From positions 13,182,997-13,246,996 of the forward strand of contig NC_089501.1 in the NCBI RefSeq assembly GCF_036850765.1: a stretch of 64,000 nt of DNA, read 5' to 3'. Within the stretch, counting starts at the first letter, position 1; the number at the start of each line of letters is the position of its first letter. The translations under genes were made by a program, and so were the position numbers. This DNA is from Saccopteryx bilineata (Eukaryota; Chordata; Mammalia; Chiroptera; Emballonuridae). Shown here one piece after another: positions 47,797 through 59,930 of this stretch. The notes under the pieces were generated by a model. That model was given only the letters and a program-made list of their open reading frames with translations. It ran no database searches and was not told the DNA's origin.

Positions 47797-47876
47797 AGTT
47801 AACACCTCTGAAACTCAGCATTTCTGTCTGTAAAATCAAGATAATAGTGCTCACTTTTCAAAACTGTTGAACTGAG

Positions 47877-48225
47877 CCTGACCAGGTGGTGGCAAAGTGG
47901 ATAGAGTATCGAACTGGGACATGGAAGACCCAGGTTTGAAAACCCGAGGTCGTCGGCTTGAGAGAGGGATCACCTTGCTTGAGTGGGAGCTCACCAGCTG
48001 CAGCATGGGGTCTCTGGCTTGAACGTGGGATCATACACATGACCCCATGGTTGCTCACTTTGTTGTAGCCCCCCCCCATCAAGGCACATATAAGAAAGCA
48101 ATCAATGAATAACTAAGGAGACTAAGGAGCCACAATGAAGAATTGATGCTTCTCATCTCTCTTCCTTCCTGCCTGTCTATTTCTATCTGTCCCTCTCTCT
48201 GTCCTTGTCCACCCCCCCCAAATAA
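47877..48225 (+). mobile_element. SINE-B, inserted after the duplication
   Basis: 'cctgaccaggtggtggcaaa' head to a C8/AAATAA tail. Target-site duplication AACTGTTGAACTGAG / GACTGTTGAGCTGAG (47862-47876, 48226-48240). The left arm has the unoccupied site near 41360-41375. Confidence 0.92.
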
Positions 48226-48717
48226 GACTGTTGAGCTGAGTAAATTGAGTACCACATGTAAAGTACTTTTAAAAATAGTATGTGCCTATCAAATGAATAC
48301 TCAGTGTGAGAGATTATCTCATACATTGCAACTTTAAGATTGGACAACAAATAACTTTTATACTCAATTTAAGAATTTGAATGAATGCTGAGTTTTAGAC
48401 CAAGGATTATATTCCATGACTCAACAACTCTCTACTACCTTAAGAGAATTGGTGTGCCCTCTGCTGTCCACCTCACTACAAGGAGGGTGTCTGGATATGG
48501 AATCTGGGTGGGCAGGTCACAATGAACCCATTCCTGTTTGCACTCATTAGATAGGTTTGCTTTATTTATCTGAGAAGATTAAGTAACCTACAGAACTGAG
48601 TGAATTTTTAGAAAAGGGGCAAGAAATATATTATTCTTTTCTTAGGCCATCTTGATACCTTCTTAGTTACTTCTTACCACCAGTGCCTGGCACAAGCACA
48701 CCATTCTATAGCATTTT

Positions 48718-48935
48718 TTTTATAAATAAATTTTTATTAATTTTAATAAGATGACATCAATAAATCAGGGTACATATATTCAAAAAAAACATGTCCAGGT
48801 TATCTTGTCATTCAATTCTGTTGCATACCCATCACCCAAAGTCAGATTGTCCTCCATCACCTTCTATCTAGTTTTCTTTGTGCCCCTCCCCTTCCCCCTC
48901 CCCCTCTCCCTCCTTCCCTCCTCCCACTCCCCTTG
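48718..48935 (-). mobile_element. L1 3' UTR fragment at the outer end of the transduced segment
   Basis: 'aataagatgacatcaataaa', 'tacccatcacccaaagtcag' and the CT-rich run are L1 3' UTR in minus orientation. Similar text recurs at 52413-52530, so this is a separate L1 end that probably supplied the terminal poly(A) signal. Confidence 0.8.
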
Positions 48936-50389
48936 CAATACAGCAAGAATCCATAAAAGAGTAGTGTCCTTAACATGTTCACCAAGTCCAAGTTGGCCCC
49001 AACACCATACCAAATCCCTGAAAAATGCAACACAACCCCAGTTCAGTCTGTTAGGAGCTGTCACAAGGAGCAGGAGTCCAGGACAAGTCCACTTCCAGGA
49101 AAAGTCTGCATGGCACTGGAATTGTTGTCACTATTCTATACTTTGCAGCTCATGTCCAAGTCCCAATGACTGCTGCTTCTAGCTGGTAATGATTCAGATA
49201 GACTGGAAAAGCCATCTGCAGCATGTGTGGAGATAGAGCTTCTGTTCTCCTCTGCCTGGAGGATGAGACCAGGTTGCTTTTCCCTGGAGCTCTGTGACTG
49301 TGGCTTGGTAAAGAGAATGTTGGGATACACTAAGGTGGGTGGCAAAGGTAGATTCATAATAGAAGTTGGCAAAGGGGGGAAAGAGAGCTCTAAATTAGGA
49401 GTAGGTCCCAGCCTGAAATATGAGTGGGGCATTGAGGTAGGAGGAATAAAGGAAACACTATATGTTAAACAAAGCAGCAGAAAATAGGACTATCAACATC
49501 CATAACAGATCTTTGAGGGAAGAATAAAAAACCTGACTATTCAGGCAAGACATAGTTAAGTGGCCCTTGTGCAAATGAGATCAGTTTACCTGCTTCTTGG
49601 AAGAAATACCGTAGGCTCATTCACAGTGTTATAGATGGGGCCGACGGCCCTGAGCATCTTCAGCCTTCAGTGGCAAACACCAGCATTCTGGACAAGGTTA
49701 AGTCATAGGTGGCTGGAGCAGGGCTGGAAGAGACTAAACCCTCCCTTAGAGGAGCGAGGGGGAAACCTACCTTCCAGTGTCCCTGTTTCCTTACAGCAGA
49801 GGCATGTAAGTCTGGCAGGCTTTAGCTCAATGACCTTCCTTTCCACTATTGAAGCAGGACCCAGATGGCATCCTATGAGACCCCTTTGGGGCATTGGAGC
49901 CTTTAAGGGTGTATCCTAAAAGCTGGTAGTTCCCCAGATCTCTATTGGGCTTTTTCTGCCTCTTGGTATCTTAAAGGCCATGCTCAGAAGATCTCACTGA
50001 GGGGTTTGAGGATCCCCATCCGCCTATATAAATCTTTTCCATATATCTGGAGCTATTTGGAAAAAGACAAAACAGTGTTATTAGCTGGATCAACTAAGAA
50101 CATAGTAGTTTGCAGGAGAAAAATATTTGTTCATCAGCATTCAAAAGAAATTTAAATTTTTTTTTTTTAGGTAAAAAGCATGATATGGTAGACCCATAGG
50201 AGTTCCAGGATATGACTCCCCACTTTTAAATTTTTTTTAAATTGACCTTAAAATATTTGCTGGGTACACTTTAATAATACCTTGACTTTAAAGATTGTAA
50301 GAAATACACATAATTCAAAAGGTTTGACAAAATACAGTAAATGCTTTTGCTCCATATGCAGAAGCATTGTCAGTTTAACCAGTTTAAGA
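48936..50389 (-). other. Transduced flank, possibly retrovirus-related in part
   Basis: The segment 48937-48995 is shared with the insert at 39683. At 49620-49890 the minus strand gives a Cys-rich stretch (LTCLCCKETGTLEG) that may be a decayed nucleocapsid region, but this is weak and its order relative to the pol pieces is wrong for one provirus. The rest is unrecognised. Confidence 0.35.
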
Positions 50390-51147
50390 AAACCAATAAT
50401 AGAACAATATATACATACAGACAATGAGCTATAACATGCTTAGCAGCCTCTCCTGTTCTGACAGAGGTTACTATAAATTCAGAATATGTATCCACTGTAA
50501 CGTGGACATAGGACTGTTTGCCAAATGAAGGTATATGAGTAACATCCATTTGCCAAAGTTGTCCTGGTAGGGGTCCTTGAGGGTTAACTCCAAATGAAGG
50601 GACAGATTGTAGTATAGGACCCCTTGGACAGGATTTCCCAATCTGCCATGCTGCTTGGAGAAAGTTGAAACTGTTTACACAGGGCTGCAGCGTTCTGGTG
50701 ATGAATAGTATGAGACTGAATTGTTCGATCTGTCATGGTTGCTCCAAATAACTTTCTTTTGGGTAGCTTGATCAACAAGGGCATTCCTAGGTCCTGGCTG
50801 GTTGGCTCAGTGGTAGAGCATTGGCCTGGCGTGCTGGGATCCCGGGTTCAATTCCCAGCCAGGGCATACAGGAGAAGCGCCCATCTGCTTCTCCACCCCT
50901 CCCCTTCTCCTTCCTCTCTGTCTCTCTCTTCCCCTCCCACAGACAAGGCTCCATTGGAGCAAAGTTGGCCCGGGCACTGAGGATGGCTCTGTGGCCTCTG
51001 CCTCAGGCACTAGAATGGCTCTGGTTGCAACAGAGCAACCCCCCAGATGGGCAGAGCATCCCCCCCGGTAGGCGTGCGGGTGGATCCCAGTCAGGTGCAT
51101 GCAGGAGTCTGTCTGACTGCCTCCCCATTTCCAACTTCAGGAAAAAA

Positions 51148-51182
<35 letters not shown>

Positions 51183-52390
51183 AAGAAAAAAGAAAAAAGA
51201 GACCATTCCCTTGTGCTAAAGCTCCAGGGAGCATGGAGTGAGCTCGAGTATGTCCTATAAAACATGGAGCTCTATGTTGACATACAAGTCTTTGAAGAAG
51301 GAGGAACTGCTGAAATAGTTCATCAGCATTTGTCCTTAAGACAGCAGTCTTTATAGTGGAAGCACCATAAGTAAATATTTGCTGTCTGTTTATAGATTAA
51401 AGGGGGAATATGGCAAATGCTGAAAAGCCATGATAATGGCATATAATTCTAGATTTGAGCTGATTTTAAGTTGACAGTTTTAGTATAACGTTGTCCATTG
51501 ATTTGCAAGAGCGATTTGCCATTTAGTGGAAGTTTCCCAGAGCCGTTGTTATTGATCCTTTGAAAAAAAGAACAACAATAATTTTGAGGCTCAAAACCTA
51601 TAATAAGCTGTAGAGGTCACCTATGCCCCTTGATAATCCAGGAGGCAACAAGATCAAAATATGGAAGTGTATTCCATGGGCTATTAGATGGTTCAATGTG
51701 CCCCAGCTGTAGCTGCTCTTGTACCCATTGAGCAGCTGCACTAAGTTTCTCCTGAGAAAGGGGCCATTGGTCTACCCATACAGGATTATCTGATTTCCAA
51801 GTAATTGGGTCTGCACAATGCATTATTGAGGTGGCAGGAGCTAGCAAGGCCCCTATGCTAAATTTTGTTATCCTAACCCACACCTTCTGGTATTGGGTGC
51901 CACTTCTATTGGGGTGAGAATTCCTCGCTATTCTTTCCCTAGTCCCTTGGTGGGCAAAAATCCCCGATCAAGCATCTGAGCACTGATTAAACCATTAGGA
52001 CTGACAAGCAACACTCCCATATTTTTTAAAACATTTCTACCTCACAAATTAATTGGCCATCCAGGGAGCACATAGGCTTAAAAGAATCCAGAATGACCTT
52101 CTTAATCTTCCCAATGTAGAAAACTAGAACTTTGTTGAGGGGATTTACTCTGCTCTATACCTTGCAATAACAGATACATCAGTTCCAGTATCTAAAAGTC
52201 CTTTAAATTTATGCTCAGGTATTGTTAGTTCTATTTCAGGGCGTTCTTAACCTATTTTTTTTTAATCCAATTGGAAAAATCAGAGGAGCCAAAACACCAA
52301 TTTGCTTGGGGCCTCTTTTGCAGGATATGGCCTGAGAAGCAGAATTAGCATCCTTATACTATTCTTCTAACTGCCTGAATTAGCCATGAG
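50390..52390 (-). pseudogene. Endogenous retrovirus pro-pol remnant (class II-like)
   Basis: Minus-strand pieces occur in the right order: an aspartic protease active-site-like DTGTDVSVI (around 52160-52195), the start of a reverse transcriptase ([15 protein letters not shown], in the frame at 51617-51883), and integrase-like text ([16 protein letters not shown], about 50670-50720). Stops and frameshifts separate them, a SINE-A interrupts them, and neither LTR nor env is attached. It is not functional. Confidence 0.75.
50791..51185 (+). mobile_element. SINE-A nested in retroviral remnant
   Basis: 'gtcctggctggttggctcag' head, full body, tail of (AAAT)n then AAAAAAGA units. The flanks 'ggcattcc' and 'gaccattcc' give only a weak target-site duplication. 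Confidence 0.85.
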
Positions 52391-52991
52391 ACATATTCTT
52401 TTTTTTTTTTTTGATTAATTTTGATGGGGTGACATTGATAAAATTGTCTTTTGTCACCTTCTAACTGGTTTTCTTTGTGCCCCTCCCCCCAAACCTCCTC
52501 CCTCTCCTCCCCCCACCCTGTAACCCCAATACTGTTGTCCATGTCTCTGAGTCTCATTTTTATGTCCCACCTATGTATGGATTCATATAGTTCTTAGTTT
52601 TTTCTGATTTACTTATTTCATTCAGTATAATGTTATCAAGGTCCATCCATGTTGTTGTAAAAGATACGATGTCATCATTTCTTATGGCTGAGTAGTATTC
52701 CATAGTATATATGTACCAAAGCTTTTTAATCCACTCGTCCTCTGACGGACACTTGGGCTGTTTTCAGATCTTTGCTATTGTGAACAATGCTGCCATAAAC
52801 ATGGGGGTGCATTTCTTCTTTTCAAAAAGTGCTATAGTGTTCTTGGGGTATATTCCTAACAGTAGTATAGCTGGGTCAAAAGGCAGTTAGATTTTTAATT
52901 TCTTGAGGAATCTCCATACTGTTTTCCACAGTGGCTGCACCAGTCTGCATTCCCACCAGCAGTGCAGGAGGGTTCCCTTTTCTCCACTTCC

Positions 52992-55900
52992 TCACCAGCA
53001 CTTATTCTGTGTTGTTTTATTGATGAGCGCCATTCTGACTGGTGTGAGGTGATATCTCATTGTGGTTTTAATTTGCATTTCTCTAAATATTAGTGATGTT
53101 GAGCATTTTTTCATATGCCTATTGGCCATCTGTATGTCCTCTTTGGAGAAGTGTCTATTCATTTCTTTTGCCCATTTTTGGATTGGATTGTTTGTCTTAC
53201 TGGTATTAAGTTTTACAAGTTCTTTATAAATTTTGGTTATTAACCCCTTATCAGACGCATTGTCAAATATATTCTCCCATTGTGTAGTTTGTCTTTTTAT
53301 TCTGTTCTTATTGTCTTTAGCTGTGCAGAAGTTTTTTAGTTTGATATAGTCCCATTTGTTTATCCTGTGTTTTATTTCACTTCCCTGTGGAGACAAATCG
53401 GCAAATATATTGCTGCAAGAGATGTCAGAAAGCTTACTGCCTATGTTTTCTTCTAAGATGCTTATGGTTTTACGGCTTACATTAAGTCTTTTATCCATTT
53501 TGAGTTTATTTTTGTGAATGGTGTAAGTTGGTGGTCTAGTTTTATTTTTTTGCAGGTAGCTGTCCAATTTTCCCAACACCATTTGTTGAAGAGGCAGTCT
53601 TTATTCCAATGTATGCTCTTACCTCCTTTGTCAAATATCAGTTGTTCATAAAAGTGTGGGTTTATTTCTGGGTTCTCAGTTCTGTTCCATTGATCTATAT
53701 GCCTGTTCTTATGCCAGTACCAGGCTGTTTTGAGTACAATGGTCTTATAATATAACTTGATATTCGGAAGTGTGATACATCCCGCTTTATTCTTCCTTTT
53801 CAAGATTGCTGAGGCTATTCGTGTTCTTTTTTGCTTCCATATAAATTTTTGGAATATGTGTTCTATATCTTTGAAGTAAGTCATTGGTATTTTAATCGGT
53901 ATTGCATTGAATTTATAAATTGTTTTGGGTAATTTAGACCTTTTAATGACATTTATTCTTCCTAACCATGAGCACGGTATATGCCTCCACTTGTTTGTAT
54001 CTTCCCTGATTTCTTTTATCAATGTTTTATAATTTTCTGAGTACAAGTCTTTAATCTCTCTGGTTAAATTTATTCCTAGGTACTTTATTTTTTGGTTGCA
54101 ATGGTAAAGGGGATTGATTCCTTAATTTCTCTTTCTGACAGTTCATTGTTAGTGTATAAAATGCCTCTAATTTCTGAGTATTGATTTTATATCCTGCCAC
54201 CTTACTGAATTCATTTATCAGGTCTAGTAGTTTTTTTACTGCGACTTTAGGGTTTTCTATATACAATATCATATCATCTGCAAATAATGATAGTTTTACT
54301 TCTTCTTTTCCAATTTGGATGCCTTTTATTTCTTGTCTGATTTCTGTGGCTAGGACTTCCAGAACTATGTTGAATAAGAGTGGTGAAAGGGGGCACTCCT
54401 GCTTTGTTCCTGATCTTATTGGGATTGCTTTTAATTTTTGCCCATTGAGTATGATATTGGCTGTGGGTTTCTCATAGATGGCTTTTATCATGTTGAGGTA
54501 TGTTCCCTGTATTCCCACTTTGCTGAGAGTTTTTTTTTTTTTTATCATGAATGGCTTCTGCATTTTATCAAATGCTTTTTCTGCATCTATTGAAATTACC
54601 ATGTGGTTTTTCTCCTTCCTTTTGTTTATGTGATGAATCACATTGATTGATTTGCGAATATTGTACCAGCCTTGCCTCCCGAGAATAAATCCCACCTGAT
54701 CATGGCGTATGATTTTTTTCATATATTGCTGGATCCGGTTTGCTAATATTTTGTTGAGGATTTTTGCATCTAAGTTCATCAGGGATATTGGCCTATAATT
54801 TTCTTTTTTTGTGTTGTCTTTGCCTGGTTTTGGAATCAGAATTATGCTCGCCTCATAAAAGGAGCTTGGAAGTCTTCCTTCCTCTTGAATTTTTTGAAAT
54901 AGCTTGAGAAGGATAGGAGTTAGTTCTTCTTTGAATATTTGGTAGAATTCACTTGTGAAGCCATCAGGACAGGACTTTTCTTTTTTGGGAATTTTTTGAT
55001 AACTGTTTCAATCTCATTTGTTGTAATTGGCCTGTTTAGGTTTTCTGATTCTTCCAGATTAATTTTTGGAAGATTATATGATTCAAGGAATTTGTCCACT
55101 TCATCTAGGTTGTCTAGTTTTTTGGCGTACAGTTCTTCATAGTATTTTCTTACAATATTTTGTATTTCTGTTGTGTCAGTTGTTATTTCTCCACTCTCGT
55201 TTCTAATTTTATTTATTTGAGTCCTCTCTCTTTTTTTCTTGGTGAGTTTGGTTAAAGGTTCATTGATCTTGTTTACCTTTTCAAAGAACCAGCTCCTGGT
55301 TTCATTGATCCTCTGTATTGTTTCTTTAGCCTCTATGTCATTTATTTCTGCTCTGATCTTTATTATTTCCTTCCTTATACTAGCTCTGGGCTTTACTTGC
55401 TGTTCTTTTTCTAGTTCTTTTAGATGTAGGGTCAAGTTGTTTATTTGAGCTTTTTCTAGCTTCTTTTTTTTTTTTTTGTACTTTTCTGAAGCTGGAAACG
55501 GGGAGACAGTCAGACAGACTCCCGCATGCGCCCGACTGGGATCCACCCGGCATGCCCACCAGGGGGCAATGCTCTGCCCAGCAGAGGGCAATGCTCTGCC
55601 CATCTGGGGCATCGCTCTGTCGCGACCAGAGCCATTCTAGCACCTGAGGCAGAGGCCATGGAGCCATCCCCAGCGCCCAGGCCATCTTTGGTCCTATGGA
55701 GCCTTGGCTGTGGGAGGGGAAGAGAGAGACAGAGAGGAAGGAGAGGGGGATGGGTGGAGAAGCAGATGGGTGCTTCTCCTGTGTGCCCTGGCTGGGAATC
55801 AAACCCGGGAATTCTGCATGCCAGGCCGACGCTCTACGAGATTTTTCTAGCTTCTTGAGGTATGCCTGTAATGCTATAAACTTCCTTCCCAGGACTGCTC

Positions 55901-56530
55901 TTGCTGTGTCCCATAAATTTTGAGTTGATGTATGCTCATTACCGTTTGTTTCTAGGAATTTTAAAATTCTTCTTTGATCTCATTGTTTACCCATTTGTTA
56001 TTTAATAACATGCTATTTAGTTTCCAAGTGTTTGAGTATTTTTCAGTTTTTCTGCTGTGGTTGATTTCTAGTTTCATGCCATTGTGATCAGAGAAAGTGC
56101 TTGATATGATTTCAATCTTCGTAAATTTGTTGAGACTGCTTTTGTGCCCTAACATGTGATCTATTCTAGAGAATATACCATGAGCGCTTGAAAAGAATGT
56201 ATATTCTGCTGTTTTAGGGTGAAAGGTTCTAAAGATATCTATTAAATCGAGTTGATCTAATATGTACTTTAACTTGGCTGTTTCTTTGTTAATTTTTTTT
56301 CTTGAGGATCTATCTAATGATGTTAATGGGGTATTGAAATCCCCTACTATTATAGTATTGCTGTTGATCTCGCCCTTTAAATCAATCAAAGTCTGCTTTA
56401 TATATTTATGTGCTCCTATATTAGGTGCATAGATATTTATAACGGTTATATCTTCCTGTTGGATTGCTCCCTTTATCATTATGTAGTGACCTTCTTTATC
56501 TCTAACTATAGTCTTTGTTTTAAAGTCCAT
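52992..56530 (-). pseudogene. L1 ORF2 remnant
   Basis: In order from the 5' end: endonuclease (SRIDHMLGHKSSLNKFTK, 55961-56530), linker (54920-55465), reverse transcriptase with [17 protein letters not shown] (54051-54779), C-terminal pieces (53477-54046, 52992-53582). Overlapping frames at 53477-53582 show a recent frameshift; the SINE-A separates the endonuclease from the linker. Confidence 0.92.
55466..55841 (-). mobile_element. SINE-A nested in L1 ORF2, head truncated
   Basis: Ends at 'gacgctctacgag', lacking the final ~25 nt of the head. Target-site duplication TTTTTCTAGCTTCTT (55451-55465, 55842-55856) is exact. Confidence 0.93.
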
Positions 56531-56772
56531 TTTGTCTGATATAAGTATTGCTACCCCAGCTTTTTTTTCATTTCCATTTGCTTGAAATATTTTTTTTCCA
56601 TCCTTTTATCTTCAGTCTATGTGCATCTTTTGATTTAGGGTGTGTCTCTTGTAGACAGCATATGTATGCGTCCTATTTTCTTATCCACACAGCTACCCTA
56701 TGTCTTTTGATCAGATCATTTAATCCATTTACATTTAAGGTTATTATTGATATGTAATTGTTTGTTGCCATT

Positions 56773-57698
56773 TTATTCTTTAAAACTGTATTCCTCTTTT
56801 GCTATATTCTTTTTCTCCTTTGATCTGTTTACAACAGGTCCTTTAGCATTTCTTGCAGCCTTGGTTTGGTTGTAGTGAATTCCTTGAGTTTTTTTGTATG
56901 TAAAGCTTTTTATTTCTCCTTCAATTTTAAATGATAGCCTTGCTGGATAAAGTAGTCTTGGTTGTAGGTTCTTGTTCTGCATTACTTTGAATATTTCTTG
57001 CCATTCCCTTCTGGCCTCAAGTGTTTCTGTTGAGAAGTCAGAAGTCATCCTTATGGGGGCTCCTTTGTAGATGATAGTCTTTTTTTCTCTAGCAGCTTTT
57101 AATATTTTCTCTTTATCACTTAGCTTTGGTATTTTAATTATGATGTGTCTTGGTGTTCATTTCTTTGGGTTTCTCCTTAATGGAGTTCTCTGTGCTTCCT
57201 GAACATGTGAGATGTTTTTCTGCCTTAATTGAGGGAAGTTTTCAGCTATGATATGCTTGAACAAAGTCTCTATCCCTTGTTCTTTCTCTTCTTCTTCAGG
57301 AACCCCTATGATGCGGATGTTATTTCTCTTCATGTTGTCACAGAGCTCTCTTAGAGTTTCCTCAGACTTTTTGAGTCTCTTTTCTTTTTTCTGCTCTGCT
57401 TCCGTGCCTTTATTTATTGTGTCCTCTAACTCACTGTTCGATCCATCCTGCTTTTCATTCTTTCCATTGTGTTATTTATTTCAGATATTGTATTTGTCAT
57501 TTCTGACTAATTCTTTTTTATTATTTCAATGTCCTTTTTTATATTTGCCATCTCTTTATTTAGGTGTTTGTAATGACCATCTATTGTTGTTCTAATATCT
57601 TTGAGCATCCTAACAATCGTTATTTTAAACTCTGCATCTGGTAATTTGGTTATATCTGATTCATTTAGGTCCTTTTCTGGGGATTTCTCTTGGTTCAT
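56773..57698 (-). pseudogene. L1 ORF1 remnant
   Basis: C-terminal domain MTSDFSTETLEARREWQEIF (56773-57048) and an N-terminal acidic/coiled-coil portion (57507-57698) are recognisable. The frame between is broken. Confidence 0.87.
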
Positions 57699-57699
57699 T

Positions 57700-59227
57700 T
57701 GTGTTGCATTTTTTTGCCTTCACATTTTCTCTGTGTAAAAGAAGGTTTTGGTGACTGGAGTCCACTGGGTATAGCCTCTGTTCCTTAGGTATGGTCTGTC
57801 TGCAGGCCCACCACCCCCTCTTCTGTTGCTGCCTAGGGCTTTTGGACTTAGGCATTGCTGGTGGCTGCCCACTGGGGCTGTTGCTGTGGTTTCCACCTCT
57901 CCTTCACAGGAGTGACTGTGATCATGTGCTCGAGTGCACAAGCCTTGGTGGCCTTGGCCTTTGCCCCCGCCCCATGTGTGGCATTATGCTTGGCCCTTAG
58001 GTCAGTGGCAGCACCTTTGTTCAGCTGTGGGTCTCTGTCTGTTTCGAGGCTTCTGCCCCGCCCTTGCAGGAGGAGCCTGCTCTTGGGATGGCTGCAAGCC
58101 CTGGCTCCACAGGCCAGGTGAGACTGCATGCCCATGCTCAGTAGCGGGACTCTGCCTGTTCTGGGCTTTTGGCTCCACCCCCGTGGGAGGAGCTGGCTCC
58201 CAAGTCAGGCCACAAGCCTTGGTTCCACAGTAGGACCAAGGATGTGCTCCTGCACCCTTGCTCAAGGGCTGGTTTCCACCCCTTCTGGGGTTCCCGCCTT
58301 TCTCCCGCAGGCTGGATTACAGGCTGCCGGCAGCTGGGCTTGACCACTTTTGCCCTCCTACTCCTCCCCAGCTGGGCACAACTGAGCTCACACGTGAGCC
58401 CAGTGGCAGCCAGCAGGCTTCCGCCCCTGCCGACAGAACCGCGCCTCCACATCCTGCCGCCACTCGCCCTCCGGCGAGCCCTCAGCCATGTGGGTGCGGG
58501 CACTGCAGCTCAGACCCTAACACTCACTACTGTAGCCCCGAAAGCTCCCTCCTTCTAAGCAACTCTGCTCTGAGTGCCGCAGGAGAGCTTGTTTGGCTGC
58601 TCTACTGCTTCCCTTTGCTGGTATTGCTGTTTCTGGGGGAAATATTCACTTCAGATTTGGGGAGTGACTCATCCCAGGGGTTAGGGTGGCTGTCTCCCAA
58701 AATGTTTCTCCCTGTGCCTCTTAGATTATACTCTCTTCCTGCTACTCTGGTATTCTCCTCTCTCCCCATCCCCTGGAGTCCCGGGTGAGTTGTTGTGAGA
58801 GAGGTTTTCTGCGCGGTCCCTTTAAGAAGGATCCTGGGTCTGAGAAATCAGTCTCTTTCTCACAAACAGTATCCTGACTTGTTTCCAGCTAAATACTGTC
58901 CTTATGCCTCTTCTGGGCTCTGGGGCTGCAGGCTGGGGCTTTGTTCCTGGGACTCAGGACCCTCCCCTCTCTGCTAAACTCACTTCCCACCATGCGAGTC
59001 TCTCCCGGCTATCGTTCGCTCCAGGGAGCTGGGCAGCCCTCTCCACATTTTTGCTTTTCCTACCAGTCTTGGTGTGGCCTCTTCAGTGTTCCTTGGTTGA
59101 AGAGATCTCAGTTTAGTCCAAAGTTGGTTTTTCCAGATGATAGTTCTTAAAATTATTTTGTAATCCACTTTGGTTCTGGGAGGTAGATGTTGGTACGTCC
59201 GCCTACTCCAGTGCCATCTTGTCTTCC
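57700..59227 (-). promoter_or_regulatory. L1 5' UTR
   Basis: A GC-rich, CCACCCC/TGGGGCTG-rich segment, unlike the AT-rich ORF parts, lies between ORF1 and the 5' end. Long overlapping open frames on both strands here reflect base composition, not genes. Confidence 0.75.
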
Positions 59228-59930
59228 ATTCCATAGCATTTTGATGAAAAACTATGCTCTCTGGTGTCTTCAGAAGCTGTCCCCAGATCAGGGTTCTCAT
59301 TGTCATGCAGAATAGTTGGGGCTCTCTTCTCTGAGATTAGAACACATACTGCCAGGATTCCTGAACACTTGCATCAAAATTGAGGGTTTGTAGCAGATCA
59401 CCTCTGTCCCATCATCTCTGTAATCCTACATTTCCAAAAACAAAAACAAAAAAAATATCCCTCCCTTGCTGCTCAGTGACTGGGATTATTGGATACAACA
59501 AGAACAAGAAAAAAGCTTGCTTTCATTGGGTTTATATAACTCATTGTAGTGGAGAGGATGTAGATAATGATGGGAAAGTCCTCAAGCTTATGCAGATAAT
59601 TAGAATAGAATCATGTGGTAGAGTGTCCTGAGAAAGCCTCTAGGAGGAAGGTGTGCTTAAGCAGAAATCTGAATGATTAGGGCTCTGGGATACCAAGAGC
59701 TTGGCAATCTGTGGTTGGAAAGAAAGCATAGAGATGGGAGTATTGAGGTTGAGAAGGAAGGTGGTACATCATGAAGGCAGAGCTGCAGGTTGAGGTTCAG
59801 TTTAGGGTTTTTATGGAACAGAATACGTAGATTATAGTCCTGCTCCTGAAGCTCATTAAAGCTAGAGCTGCATCCTTACCCATTATCCTGTCAGCTTGTG
59901 TCTCCCAACACCAATTCCTGGGGTTACCAC

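Larger units (their letters stand above)
48718..59227 (-). mobile_element. L1 unit with probable 3' transduction
   Basis: A single 15-bp target-site duplication ATT(C/T)TATAGCATTTT-type repeat (48703-48717, and ATTCCATAGCATTTT at 59228-59242) encloses 10.5 kb, and the left inverted arm has the empty site near 40880-40895. Inside, a complete L1 (52399-59227) ends in a 14-nt T run, and 3.68 kb of unrelated sequence follows before a second L1 3' end with a short T run at 48714-48721. Confidence 0.85.
52399..59227 (-). mobile_element. Full-length L1, inactivated
   Basis: Poly(A) complement T14 at 52399-52412, 3' UTR to about 52560, ORF2 remnants to 56530, ORF1 remnants 56773-57698, GC-rich 5' UTR to 59227 whose complement begins 'ggaagacaagatggcactgg', a typical L1 start. 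One SINE-A is nested at 55466. Frame breaks are few compared with the other L1, so it may be younger. Confidence 0.88.
46116..59930 (-). repeat. Right arm of the inverted repeat, with later insertions
   Basis: Reverse-complement counterpart of 40184-42615. It is expanded by the solo LTR (46892-47359), SINE-B (47877-48225), a long GT repeat (47746-47793) and the L1 unit (48718-59227). Removing these leaves a length close to that of the left arm. Confidence 0.9.

Noticed and set aside
47596..47805. Minus-strand frame rich in Thr-His repeats
   Set aside because: Encoded by the (GT)n microsatellite.
49703..49894. Intact retroviral nucleocapsid gene
   Set aside because: The Cys-rich stretch lacks a clear full zinc-knuckle pattern, has no flanking gag, and its order relative to the pol remnants is wrong; kept only as a weak resemblance.
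57720..58790. Several long overlapping frames on both strands
   Set aside because: Located in the GC-rich L1 5' UTR; open only because of composition.
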